From assembly GCA_903892415.1 (NCBI GenBank), contig CAITIQ010000148.1, positions 1-64,000 of the forward strand: DNA of 64,000 bases. The letters are read 5' to 3'. The notes under the pieces are model-generated. The model had not been told where the DNA came from and did no database searches. It saw nothing but the letters and a program-made list of their open reading frames with translations. The stretch is from an uncultured delta proteobacterium (GTDB lineage Bacteria > Myxococcota_A > Polyangia > Polyangiales > Polyangiaceae). A program made the translations under genes and the position numbers. Position 1 is the first letter of the stretch. Every line of letters begins with the position of its first letter. Shown here one piece after another: positions 52,973 through 61,036 of the stretch.

Positions 52973-54817
52973 TCAGGGCAACTGGCAAACATAGAAGGCG
53001 GGCACATCGCAGGGGATGTCGTTCCACAGCCCGCCCGCCCAACTGGCCAAATGCGCACAGTCCTCTTCGCCAGCGTTGTTCGGCTCGCCTGGGCTCCAGG
53101 TCTCGAAGTCGAGCGGCGTGCTGTCGGTCCATTCGAAGGAACCCTCGGTCACCAGATCCTGAAGCCCAATCCACCATTCGCCGCCGAGCAGCGAGTAAGC
53201 GCCCATGACGATCTCGTCCTGCGTCGCCTGATCGTGGATCGACGCCAAGTGTCCGCCCTGCAAAACGCAGTCGGCCTCGGCCTCGGCAAAGTTGCGCTGC
53301 TTGAAACAGAAGGCGTACGTCCCACCCGCCGTCGCCGGCACGTTCACACAGCCGGGGCAGAGCGGGTCTTCGTCGAGCTGCCCATCGCAGTTGTCGTCGG
53401 TCAGGTTGCAGAGTTCAGCCGCGCCGGGAAAGATATCGGGGTTGCCGTCGTTGCAATCTTCCCCGCAGCCCGAAGCGCCATCTCCGTCGGCGTCCAGCAC
53501 GGTCGGATCGGTGCACACGTATTGCCCGGCCACATCTGCTGGGCGGTTCTGCAAGAAGGCCTTGGTAGCGTCGATGGAGCCGTACACCCAGTCCTCGTCG
53601 TACTCTTTGCGTGGGTCTTCGAGCATGGCCTCGTCGATCAGCGCCCGCAGCTCGTCACAGCGGTTCACCAGATCGAGCTCGCTGACTCGCGCGCTGACCT
53701 GCTCGTAGGCCGTCTGCAACTTTTGCCGGCACGCAAGCGAAGCGCCGCACATCTCCTGAACCCGACCATCTCCGCCCCATATCGGCAATCCGTCAGCAAA
53801 GGTTTGGTCGGTGCCCCAAGGCATGAACGTCCAGCGAGCGTCGGCCCCGCGATAGACGAAGTAGTTGTTGCGGGTCCACGCGTAGCCGTCCCAATGACCG
53901 ATAAAAATCTCAGTCGCTGAGAAATTCAGATACGCGTCCATGTCGATCACAGTGTCTGCCTCCTCGAAGAAGGTGGCTGGATCGGTCATCGCGTCCAAGG
54001 CGAGCTTGAGCTCCTGGAGATCTGCGAAGCCAACGTTCTCACCGTTATCTTGGTCGTAGGTGGGGATGAAGCCGTCCTCGAGGTCGCTGCCGTATTGGCC
54101 CTCATAGAGATTGCCCTCGTCCTCGCCGAACCACGTCTTCAAGAACTCCGAGTTGTCGAGCACCTCGATCGTCGAATACAGGCCATAGAGCTCGCCGTTG
54201 ACGAATACGCGAGCGTACGAGGCGCGGGGGGCCGGCACGCCGGCGGCGCGGAACAGCGATGAAGCCAGCTGCTCGTGGATCATGCTGCTGTCTTGCACCA
54301 TGTTGTTGAGCGCGAGCTTCTCCAGGCCGAGCGGCTCTTGGTCTTTGTCGAAGGCGTCGAACTTGAGCAAAAAGGCCGACTTCTGATCGAGCGTTCGGAA
54401 GGACCCGTACTTGCCCTTCAGCCGCAGCCCGATCCCGGGCACGGTCAACACGTCCCCGTTCGCTAGGGCGATCTCCGCGTCGGCTTGGACGTACTCGGAA
54501 GGCGCCGCCCAAATCGACTCGATCGCTAGCTCATCGAGCGTGAGATCGATCCGCGCGATTCCGTCGGTTGCAAACAGCGCATCCGCGTTTTCCGCGCCGC
54601 CAACACCGCCGGTGCCGCCGGTGCCGCCGGTGCCGCCCGCTCCGCCGGTGCTGCTGGTGCTGGCGCCCGTCCCACCGGTGCCGCCGCTTCCGCCAGTGTT
54701 GCTACCACCCGAGGGTTGCTGTGTCTCATCGCCGTCACAGGCGAAGACCGCCCATGCCAGGGTTAGCAGCGCGCCCTTTGCGATTCGACCAGCCTGCGCC
54801 CGCGAGAAAAAAGCCAT
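52973..54817 (-). CDS. Lipoprotein with CotH kinase-like, MopE-like metal-binding and C-type lectin domains
   Basis: The 614-residue protein has a lipobox VFAC (Cys27) and a Gly/Thr linker coded partly by perfect 9-bp repeats (54606-54632). A CotH-like domain spans about residues 85-430 (LRLKGKYGSFR, NNMVQDSSMIHEQLA, GHWDGYAWTRNNYF, FMPWGTDQTF). A MopE-like metal-binding motif lies near 441-490 (DADGDGASGCGEDCNDGN, DDNCDGQLDEDP). A C-type lectin domain covers about 500-614, with WWIGL, EPNN and ending CDVPAFYVCQLP. CotH proteins are atypical kinases that phosphorylate surface proteins. The combination suggests a surface enzyme that binds glycans. Confidence 0.88.
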   Translation of the reverse strand: MAFFSRAQAGRIAKGALLTLAWAVFACDGDETQQPSGGSNTGGSGGTGGTGASTSSTGGAGGTGGTGGTGGVGGAENADALFATDGIARIDLTLDELAIESIWAAPSEYVQADAEIALANGDVLTVPGIGLRLKGKYGSFRTLDQKSAFLLKFDAFDKDQEPLGLEKLALNNMVQDSSMIHEQLASSLFRAAGVPAPRASYARVFVNGELYGLYSTIEVLDNSEFLKTWFGEDEGNLYEGQYGSDLEDGFIPTYDQDNGENVGFADLQELKLALDAMTDPATFFEEADTVIDMDAYLNFSATEIFIGHWDGYAWTRNNYFVYRGADARWTFMPWGTDQTFADGLPIWGGDGRVQEMCGASLACRQKLQTAYEQVSARVSELDLVNRCDELRALIDEAMLEDPRKEYDEDWVYGSIDATKAFLQNRPADVAGQYVCTDPTVLDADGDGASGCGEDCNDGNPDIFPGAAELCNLTDDNCDGQLDEDPLCPGCVNVPATAGGTYAFCFKQRNFAEAEADCVLQGGHLASIHDQATQDEIVMGAYSLLGGEWWIGLQDLVTEGSFEWTDSTPLDFETWSPGEPNNAGEEDCAHLASWAGGLWNDIPCDVPAFYVCQLP

Positions 54818-54823
54818 TCGAAC

Positions 54824-54853
54824 AGGTTAACGCCGCAACCGAGCGGCACTCAA
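54824..54853 (-). promoter_or_regulatory. Predicted leaderless promoter of the CotH gene
   Basis: On the minus strand TTGAGT (54848-54853) is followed after 18 nt by TAACCT (54824-54829), then GTTCGA, then ATG 54817. The -10 ends exactly 6 nt before the start codon. This is the only leaderless case here with a reasonable -35. Confidence 0.55.
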
Positions 54854-54872
54854 GGCCAACGCAAGTTTTTCG

Positions 54873-55277
54873 CTAGGACTCCGCTTGCTCGAGCCTCAGC
54901 TCCTCGCTCGCCCGCACGAAGATGACCTCCACCCCGAGCTCCAGCTCCTCCGGGTCCAGCGGGACGGCCAACGCAGCTTCCGTTGCGCAGTAGTTCGTCG
55001 TCTCGTAGCTGCATATGAGATTGGCCTCGCGCATGAGCGAATAGACGAGCTCAGCCTCGGCGCGCTCGAAGTTGCTTAGCGTGAGGAGAAAGCCTTCTTC
55101 CACTGGATCTCCTTGCACGAGGGCGGCAGGCATGGCCGCAAGCAAGCTCTTGGCGCGCACGGCCTCGCTCGAATGCATGGTCCGCGGCCTTAGGGTCACC
55201 GTCTCACCAGTAAAGGGGTGTTGCCCGCTGCGCGCAGGGCCGCTGTGGATCGGGCGGAAGAAAAGTTCAAAGCTCAT
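54873..55277 (-). CDS. Hypothetical protein coupled to a GNAT acetyltransferase
   Basis: The 134-residue protein has no signal peptide and no known motif. It starts MSFELFFRPIHSG, has a helical middle (SNFERAEAELVYSLMREANL) and an acidic tail. Its ATG overlaps the stop of the upstream acetyltransferase gene (ATGA, 55274-55277), so the two are made together. It could be a partner or a target of the acetyltransferase, which is inference only. Confidence 0.6.
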   Translation of the reverse strand: MSFELFFRPIHSGPARSGQHPFTGETVTLRPRTMHSSEAVRAKSLLAAMPAALVQGDPVEEGFLLTLSNFERAEAELVYSLMREANLICSYETTNYCATEAALAVPLDPEELELGVEVIFVRASEELRLEQAES

Positions 55278-56017
55278 ATGGCTGACTCCGGCTCGCCTAC
55301 GATATTAAAGTAACGAAGCGTCGCTCTCAGCTTCGAGACCCAGGGCTGGACCTGAAACTCGTCCGTGGTGAGGGCAAACATTGGATTGCGGCCCGAGTGA
55401 ATGAAGCCTTGTTGCAACAGCCGTTCGCTCGGACGCTGGGTGATGTTTTGCAGCAGCCCTTCGAAGCGCAGCCCGGCCTTCTCCATGACGCGGCGGCTCG
55501 CAAGGTTGGCCTCGTCGCAGATGGCCTGCACGCGATCGGCCCCCAGCCTGTCGAAGGCGTAAGTGATAATGAGCTTGGACGCATAGGTAGCTAAACCTCT
55601 CCCGGCGAATGGAGTCGGCGTCCAATAGCCGATCTCGAACCCGCTCGGATTGAGCGGTACGCGGGGGTGGAGGCCGATCATGGTGACCAACGTTTCCCGC
55701 TCGGCGTGGAGCTCGAACAGCGCCATGCTCAACTCCCGCCCGGAAAAGTAGTTGGTCTCACATTCGCGCAGTCGCTCGAGCTGATGGAGCGTGGCCTGCG
55801 GCTGATGGGCCCACGGCATGAACTTGCAGAGCTCGGCTCGGCTCGCGTCGAAGGCGCTCAAGATCGCGTCGACGTCGGTCATCAAGGTCGGGCGCAACAC
55901 AAACGTGGTGCCGTCCTCGGCTCGGGCGTGAATCGCTCGCGCCGGTCGCTCGCGGGTGATGCTGATTTGAGCTGGTGAAAGCCGTACGCCTTGGGGTTCG
56001 CTAACGGGGGGAAACAT
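55274..56017 (-). CDS. GNAT N-acetyltransferase (RimJ/RimL type)
   Basis: The 247-residue protein has the GNAT fold with FEIGYWTPTPFAGRGLATYASKLIITYAF, where the Q/RxxGxG/A-type acetyl-CoA loop is FAGRGLAT, and CDEANLASRRVMEKAGLRFEG as in RimJ/RimL enzymes. It would acetylate a protein N terminus or small amine. I chose ATG 56017 because GGAG lies 8 nt upstream; an upstream start (56077) adds 20 residues of low homology. Operon with the small gene downstream. Confidence 0.85.
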   Translation of the reverse strand: MFPPVSEPQGVRLSPAQISITRERPARAIHARAEDGTTFVLRPTLMTDVDAILSAFDASRAELCKFMPWAHQPQATLHQLERLRECETNYFSGRELSMALFELHAERETLVTMIGLHPRVPLNPSGFEIGYWTPTPFAGRGLATYASKLIITYAFDRLGADRVQAICDEANLASRRVMEKAGLRFEGLLQNITQRPSERLLQQGFIHSGRNPMFALTTDEFQVQPWVSKLRATLRYFNIVGEPESAI

Positions 56018-56110
56018 AGAGGGCGCTCCAGCGCGGGTGGGGCTGGCACGATCACCTGTGCGAACGGCTTTCAGCAAGGGTCGAAGCCAACCTTTCGCGT
56101 TGATTGTGCC

Positions 56111-56138
56111 TTGACGCGGTAAGGCATCGGACTACTTC
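56111..56138 (+). promoter_or_regulatory. Possible sigma-70-type promoter of the 56148 lipoprotein gene
   Basis: TTGACG (56111-56116) and TACTTC (56133-56138) are 16 nt apart, with the -10 ending 9 nt before ATG 56148. The -35 is close to consensus, the -10 is poor. Confidence 0.35.
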
Positions 56139-56147
56139 CGCATACCC

Positions 56148-57128
56148 ATGAAGTCGGTACTCCCGTTGATGGCGACGTTTGCTTTGCTCTCGGCCTGTGC
56201 TCCCGAAAATGATTTGGGCGAGCTGGAGCAGGCGGGGGAAGGCGAGGCCGCTCTCTCGAGTTCGCGCATCCACTTCTCGGCGGATTGGGCCGAGAAGGTT
56301 GAAGGCAAGCTGCGCGCCGGGGACCCGATCGAGCTGGTGTTCGACGAGGCTCGGCTGGCCAGCTGCCGAGGCGAGCAGAACGGTATCCCGCAATGGGCGA
56401 TCACCGCTTATTACCGCGTCAACGGCGGGGAGCTCCACACGGTGCCGGTGGCTGGTCTCAACGCCGGGGAGACGGTCACCATCGTTCCCAGCGAGAAGGG
56501 CAAGCTCGAGCTTTGGTTCGAGGAAACCAATCGCTGGGGATGCCAGGCCTACGACTCGAACCTGGGTGCTAATTATGTATTCAAGGTGGGCGCGGCCGTC
56601 GGTCAGCCTGGCTGGGTCGGCAATGGCGCCCGCGTGATCGATCGCTGGACCTGCAACGCGGGCCCTTGTGATCAGAGCCGCGTCAGCTTGGAGGAGGTGT
56701 TCACCTTCGGCACCTGGGCCCGGCAGCGCGCCACCATCGCAGGCCTCTACTTCGATGTCTGGGAGGAAGGCGTCACCGATTGGAAGAACCCGGACTTGTG
56801 GAAAGAGGTGGATGTGCAGCTTCACTACCGCTTTGCGGGACAGGCCGCCTTCTCTGCCCGCTACGTGGACTTCTTCCAAAACGTCGGCAATGACGCGCGA
56901 TATGAGCTGCGGCTGCGCAGCATTGATCCTTTCTACGCCATGCCGTCGGTGGTCGCCGAGGAGAGCTGTCCGGCTGCGGAGCTCTCGGTCACGCCCGACG
57001 GTCAGTACGTCTCGACCGAGGTCGAGTACTTCTTCACCGCGGACGGCGTGGAGCTTCGTCCGGACGGCGGCGGTACCTTCGTCGGTCGGTTTGAAGATTA
57101 CGTCGGACCGTACGCCGCCTGCCTCTGA
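56148..57128 (+). CDS. Lipoprotein of unknown function (possibly DUF6209-like)
   Basis: The 326-residue product has a lipobox LLSAC (Cys17) and a beta-rich body. Segments such as IHFSADWAEKVEGKL, GELHTVPVAG, VTIVPSEKGKLELWFEETNRWGCQAYDSNLGANYVF and YELRLRSID resemble secreted myxobacterial proteins that I tentatively connect with DUF6209. No catalytic motif is visible. The last third contains strand-turn repeats ending in VEYFFTADGVELRPDGGG. It is followed by a hairpin terminator. Confidence 0.7.
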   Translation: MKSVLPLMATFALLSACAPENDLGELEQAGEGEAALSSSRIHFSADWAEKVEGKLRAGDPIELVFDEARLASCRGEQNGIPQWAITAYYRVNGGELHTVPVAGLNAGETVTIVPSEKGKLELWFEETNRWGCQAYDSNLGANYVFKVGAAVGQPGWVGNGARVIDRWTCNAGPCDQSRVSLEEVFTFGTWARQRATIAGLYFDVWEEGVTDWKNPDLWKEVDVQLHYRFAGQAAFSARYVDFFQNVGNDARYELRLRSIDPFYAMPSVVAEESCPAAELSVTPDGQYVSTEVEYFFTADGVELRPDGGGTFVGRFEDYVGPYAACL

Positions 57129-57143
57129 CAGGGCTTTGAGTCC

Positions 57144-57180
57144 GGCCGGCGGCTGAGCGCTGCTAGCCGGCCTTTCGTTT
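57144..57180 (+). terminator. Probable terminator of the 56148 gene
   Basis: GGCCGGC (57144-57150) pairs with GCCGGCC (57166-57172) over a 15-nt loop, and TTTCGTTT follows. The position, 16 nt after the stop, and the T-rich tail fit plus-strand termination. The convergent prmC ends at 57206. Confidence 0.55.
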
Positions 57181-57205
57181 CGGCTCTGCCTGGCGGGCCT
57201 TTCGC

Positions 57206-58075
57206 TCAGCCGGCCAGCACGCCGCTCACCACGCGCTCGATCCCGCCGTAGTCGCGCTTGCGTTCGACCTCGGTGAAGCCGTGCTGCTGGAAAATCTCCG
57301 CCGTCTTTTCGGATTGGCCGGCGCCGATCTCCATCGCCAAAAGGCCACCCTTCGACAAAACCTTGGGGGCGTTCTCGATGATGCGGCGAGCGAAAACGAG
57401 GCCGTCGTCCCCGCCGAAGAGGGCGACGTGCGGCTCGAAGTCGAGGATCGTCGCGGCTAGCTCGGGCTTCTCGTCGAGTCGGATGTAGGGAGGATTGGCG
57501 GTGATTACATCGAATGGTCCCTCGATCCCCTCCAGCAAGTCCGCCTGTTGGAAGAAGACGCGAGGCACGGCCGCGAGGCGCACGGCGTTCTCTCGTGCGA
57601 CGGTCAGCGCGTCTTCCGAGATGTCCGAGCCGAGCACGCTCCAGGTCGGCCGTTCGCGCGCGAGCGTGATCGCCACGCAGCCGGAGCCGGTGCAAAGATC
57701 GAGCACCGAGGCAGCGAGGCTCAGGTGCTTCGCGCGGGTGAGCGCAACCTCCACCAACGTCTCGGTGTCGGGGCGCGGAACCAGTACGCGCGCGTCCACG
57801 TGGAAGGAGCGCCCGTAGAACTCGCGAGCGCCCAGGATGTAGGCCACCGGCTCATGCGAACGGCGACGCTGGTGCAGCGCTTTGTATGCGGCCAATTCCT
57901 CTTTGCTGAGCGGCCGATCCGACTGGACGATCAAGCCGACGCGATTGATCGACAGAACGATGCCGAGCAGCAGCTCGGCGTCGAGCCTCGGGGTGTCATT
58001 GCCGCGCGAGCGAAAATCGGCTGCGGCCCAATCGAGCACCCGTTTGACCGTCCACGACTCTTGCGCCGCTGTCAC
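57206..58075 (-). CDS. prmC: Peptide chain release factor N5-glutamine methyltransferase
   Basis: The 289-residue enzyme has the N-terminal helical domain (LDWAAADFRSRGNDTPRLDAELLL), the SAM-binding DLCTGSGCVAITLA and the glutamine-binding NPPYIR (Asn194 to Tyr197). It methylates the GGQ glutamine of release factors RF1 and RF2. It starts at GTG 58075, which overlaps the stop of the upstream phosphohexomutase gene (GTGA). prfA, its usual neighbour, is not present here. Confidence 0.94.
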   Translation of the reverse strand: MTAAQESWTVKRVLDWAAADFRSRGNDTPRLDAELLLGIVLSINRVGLIVQSDRPLSKEELAAYKALHQRRRSHEPVAYILGAREFYGRSFHVDARVLVPRPDTETLVEVALTRAKHLSLAASVLDLCTGSGCVAITLARERPTWSVLGSDISEDALTVARENAVRLAAVPRVFFQQADLLEGIEGPFDVITANPPYIRLDEKPELAATILDFEPHVALFGGDDGLVFARRIIENAPKVLSKGGLLAMEIGAGQSEKTAEIFQQHGFTEVERKRDYGGIERVVSGVLAG

Positions 58076-59460
58076 AACGCCTCTGCAGCGTGCGCGACGA
58101 AGCTCTCAACCTCCCGGCGGATCTCGTCTCGCCGGGCCTCGGTCTTGGCCTCGAAGCGCAACACCAGCACAGGCTGCGTATTCGACGCACGACATAGGCC
58201 CCAAGCGCCATCCCCGAAATCGATGCGAGCGCCGTCGAGGTCCAGCACGCGGTGGGTCTTGCGGTAGTGGTCTTGCACCTTGGTGACGATGCCAAACTTC
58301 TTCTCGTCCGCGCAATCCACTCGCAGCTCCGGCGTGGCGAAGGTTTGCGGCACATCGGCGAGCAGCTGCGAAAGCGGCTTGCCAGCGTTGGTCACGATCT
58401 CCAGCAGCCGAACGCTGGCGTAGATCGCGTCGTCATAGCCGAAGTAGCGATCACCAAAGAACATGTGGCCGCTCATTTCTCCGGCCAAAAGCGCCTTTTC
58501 AGCCTTCATTTTGGCTTTGATCAAGGAATGCCCGGTCTTGGAGTAGAGCGCGCGGCCGCCGTGCGCCGTCACGTCGGCGAACAGCATTTCGGAGCACTTG
58601 ACCTCGCCTAAGACGGTGGCTCCGGGGTGCTCGGCGAGCAGCGCGCGCGAGTAGAGGATCATCAGCTTGTCCCCCCAAATGACCTCGCCTTTCTCGTCCA
58701 TGGCGCCGATGCGATCACCGTCTCCGTCCCAAGCGATACCGAGCGCCGCACCCGTCTCGAGGACGCGCGCCTTGAGAGCTTCGAGGTTGCTGAGCACCGT
58801 CGGGTCGGGGTGGTGGTTGGGAAAATGCCCGTCGATATCGCAGAAAAGTGGATCGACGCTGACGCCGAGCGCCTCGAGCGTACGCACGCCCAGCGGCCCA
58901 GCCGAGCCGTTGCCCGCGTCCACGACGACGCGCGGCGCTTTCGCCCCGTCCAAGCGCGATGCCTGCTTGACCGCCTCGATGTAGTCGGCGGAGATATCCC
59001 GAGTCTCCAGCTTGCCGGCGGCTCGCTTCGGAAGCTCGCCGACCATAGTTTCACGCAGGACCTGGATGTCCTGGCCGTAGAACGAGCCCTTGCCGCGCAT
59101 CAGCTTGAAGCCGTTGTCCTCGCCTGGATTGTGGCTGCCGGTGATTTGCACCGCGCCGTCGGGGTGGGTGTGGAAGGCGGCGAAATAGAGTAGCGGCGTT
59201 GGCCCGACGCCCACATCGAGCACGTTGGCGCCCTGCTCGATTAGCCCGCGGGTCAGCTGCTCGAACAGCCTCGGGCTCGACAGCCGGCCATCTCTTCCGA
59301 CCGCGATGGTGAGCGGTTGCTCTTGTTCAGCCGCGGGCTTTCCACGGCGAATCAGCTCTGCAAACGCGCGTCCGAGCGTGAACGCAAACTCGTTTGATAG
59401 GTCTCGCTCGGCAACGCCGCGCACGTCGTACTCTCGAAATACATTGGTCGGGAACGACAT
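58072..59460 (-). CDS. Phosphomannomutase/phosphoglucomutase
   Basis: The 462-residue enzyme has the catalytic phosphoserine loop TGSHNPG (Ser109), the metal loop DGDGDRIG (Asp245, 247 and 249), the sugar-binding GEMSGHMFFGDRYFG and the phosphate-binding CRASNTQPVLVLRFEA. This is the AlgC/ManB bifunctional type, supplying sugar-1-phosphates for GDP-mannose or UDP-glucose. TAGCCT ends 9 nt before the ATG at 59460. Operon with prmC. Confidence 0.93.
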   Translation of the reverse strand: MSFPTNVFREYDVRGVAERDLSNEFAFTLGRAFAELIRRGKPAAEQEQPLTIAVGRDGRLSSPRLFEQLTRGLIEQGANVLDVGVGPTPLLYFAAFHTHPDGAVQITGSHNPGEDNGFKLMRGKGSFYGQDIQVLRETMVGELPKRAAGKLETRDISADYIEAVKQASRLDGAKAPRVVVDAGNGSAGPLGVRTLEALGVSVDPLFCDIDGHFPNHHPDPTVLSNLEALKARVLETGAALGIAWDGDGDRIGAMDEKGEVIWGDKLMILYSRALLAEHPGATVLGEVKCSEMLFADVTAHGGRALYSKTGHSLIKAKMKAEKALLAGEMSGHMFFGDRYFGYDDAIYASVRLLEIVTNAGKPLSQLLADVPQTFATPELRVDCADEKKFGIVTKVQDHYRKTHRVLDLDGARIDFGDGAWGLCRASNTQPVLVLRFEAKTEARRDEIRREVESFVAHAAEAL

Positions 59461-59475
59461 AGGCGGCGCAGGCTA

Positions 59476-59988
59476 TCACAGCCCGCTGGTGGGCCTTTGC
59501 CCAGCCGAGCCCACCGTTTCTCGGCGGTTCCTCGGCAGTTCGAGCACCAGCGTCTCCATCACCGGCCCGCACGGAGTGCGCACGTCTTTGGTGGCGCAGG
59601 TCACGAGACGGAAGCCGCCACCGATCGCGATGGCGACCATTTGTGCCTCTTGCGGCGCGCCCTTCTCGTCAAGCCCCTCGAGGCTCATCGCAGCGTGCCG
59701 AGCCTCTCCGGCTGAATACGCCGCGTCCAACCGCTTCACCGACTTCCCGCCGAAGTTGGCCGCAAAGCCGTCAAAAGCCATCTCCATCTCGGCCGACGAC
59801 GCGCTCAGCACCAGCGTCTCCACCGCGGTCAGCGAGCCGCAGGACCACGAGGTGACGTCCTCGCTCGGGCGCTCCTCGATGCAGTGACTCAAAAGGCCGG
59901 TGGGCGCCGCGGGAGGCGGCGTCGTTGCGCAGCCAAGCAGAGTTACGGCGCACAAACCAAGCGGCACGGTGAAGCGAGCGGTGTTCAT
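59476..59988 (-). CDS. Small lipoprotein of unknown function
   Basis: The 170-residue precursor has a lipobox TLLGC (Cys20) and a mature part with four further Cys (LLSHCIEERP, SWSCGSLT, LVTCATKD, RTPCGPV), which could form two disulfides. No family is recognised. The ATG at 59988 opens directly on the signal peptide. It lies 15 nt before the phosphohexomutase gene in the same direction, so cotranscription is possible. Confidence 0.65.
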   Translation of the reverse strand: MNTARFTVPLGLCAVTLLGCATTPPPAAPTGLLSHCIEERPSEDVTSWSCGSLTAVETLVLSASSAEMEMAFDGFAANFGGKSVKRLDAAYSAGEARHAAMSLEGLDEKGAPQEAQMVAIAIGGGFRLVTCATKDVRTPCGPVMETLVLELPRNRRETVGSAGQRPTSGL

Positions 59989-60049
59989 GACAACCACTCA
60001 GATGCACCAGCGAGCGTTGCGTTCAAACCACAAGCCTGTTCAGCGACGC

Positions 60050-60889
60050 TTAGGGCAACGTGTACAAACTTACCCGGAAGCCCGCGATCGCCGAGGGTCG
60101 CCGCAGCGTCTGGGAAAACATGTAGTCGAGCCCGAGAGACGGCCCCATCTTCATCTTCCAGAACTCGATGCCCTCGAAGAAGGCGCCGACGAAGAGATGG
60201 GAGGCCCCGCCCGCGTCGATCAGCACGTCACCGGTCTCGTTGTCGGTGGTCTTGGCGAAGGCCAGACCGAAGTCGGTGGTCATGCCGAGGTTGCGGAAGG
60301 CGCCCTCGAGGCCGTACAGCGGGTAGATATCGGTGTGGAAGAACATGAACGGCGCAGGGCTTTCAGTGCCGTCCGCGCGGATCAAAGCGAAGCCGCCTCC
60401 GAGACCAAACGTCAACCAATCCGCGAGCGCTCCACCAATCCACAAGGAGCCGAGCGTGGAAAGCCCAAGCCCGCTCTCGGTGTAGAACTCCTCGCGCCCA
60501 ATCTTACGCGCATCAGCTGGAAAGCCGTTGGCTGCACCGACTCCGAGTCCGAGGCTCAAACCGACAGCGAAACCACCGCGATGTTCGTAGGGATCGGTCT
60601 CCCACGCCTTCTCAGCTTTCGGGTCGACGGGGGCGTCAGCGGGCTTGGTGTCAGCGGGCTTGGCGTCAGCGGGCTTGGCGTCAGCGGGCTTGGCGTCGGC
60701 GGGCTTGGCGTCGGCGGGCTTGGTGTCGGCGGGCTTGGCGTCAACGGGCTTCGCTTCGGCCTGCACCTCTTCGGCTTGGACCTCGGCTGCGCAACACAAG
60801 GCGACACTCAGCACCCCGCCGAGCGCGAAGCCGACAGGCCCCACGCACGTCACCCGGTTGCTCGGAAGACGAAGGGCTGCGGAACTCAT
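60050..60889 (-). CDS. Outer-membrane-type protein with KPADA repeat linker
   Basis: The 279-residue protein has a signal-like hydrophobic start (VGFALGGVLSVALCCAAEVQA), a tandem Lys-Pro-Ala-Asp-Ala linker and a beta-strand-rich domain. That domain has Gly/aromatic alternation (FAVGLSLGLGVGAANGF, WLTFGLGGGFALIRAD, HLFVGAFFEGIEFW). A small beta-barrel in the outer membrane is the best guess. The linker would span the periplasm or wall and is coded by near-identical 15-bp units (60632-60751). Confidence 0.7.
   Translation of the reverse strand: MSSAALRLPSNRVTCVGPVGFALGGVLSVALCCAAEVQAEEVQAEAKPVDAKPADTKPADAKPADAKPADAKPADAKPADTKPADAPVDPKAEKAWETDPYEHRGGFAVGLSLGLGVGAANGFPADARKIGREEFYTESGLGLSTLGSLWIGGALADWLTFGLGGGFALIRADGTESPAPFMFFHTDIYPLYGLEGAFRNLGMTTDFGLAFAKTTDNETGDVLIDAGGASHLFVGAFFEGIEFWKMKMGPSLGLDYMFSQTLRRPSAIAGFRVSLYTLP
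60632..60751 (-). repeat. Eight tandem 15-bp repeats coding for KPADA units
   Basis: Eight consecutive units of GGCGTCAGCGGGCTT type (plus strand), with only one or two substitutions each, run from 60632 to 60751. Each codes for five residues (Lys-Pro-Ala-Asp-Ala/Thr) and keeps frame, so copy number can change without breaking the protein. Confidence 0.9.
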
Positions 60890-61024
60890 CGAACGAACAT
60901 CCTTGCCACGAAACCCTTGCAGCGAGTGTGGGCCCTCACCCGAAAGCCCGCGATTCCAATCTCATACGTGGCCTTTGGGCTCGTGGCAACAACCGGCGCT
61001 TGGCGTTGGATCCAAGCCTTCTGA

Positions 61025-61030
61025 TAGGCT
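61025..61030 (+). promoter_or_regulatory. Predicted leaderless -10 element (TAGGCT)
   Basis: TAGGCT is followed by TTGCCG and then ATG 61037, so transcription should start on the start codon. GCTTGG/CCAAGC arms (around 60998-61016) form an inverted repeat just upstream that could bind a regulator. Confidence 0.5.
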
Positions 61031-61036
61031 TTGCCG

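Noticed and set aside
56052-57695. Open frame of over 500 codons on the minus strand across 56148-57128 and the end of prmC
   Set aside because: It overlaps two well-supported genes and its protein is Arg-rich low-complexity sequence.
60632-60751. Regularly spaced repeats that might suggest a CRISPR-like array
   Set aside because: The units are contiguous 15-mers without spacers, in frame inside a coding region.
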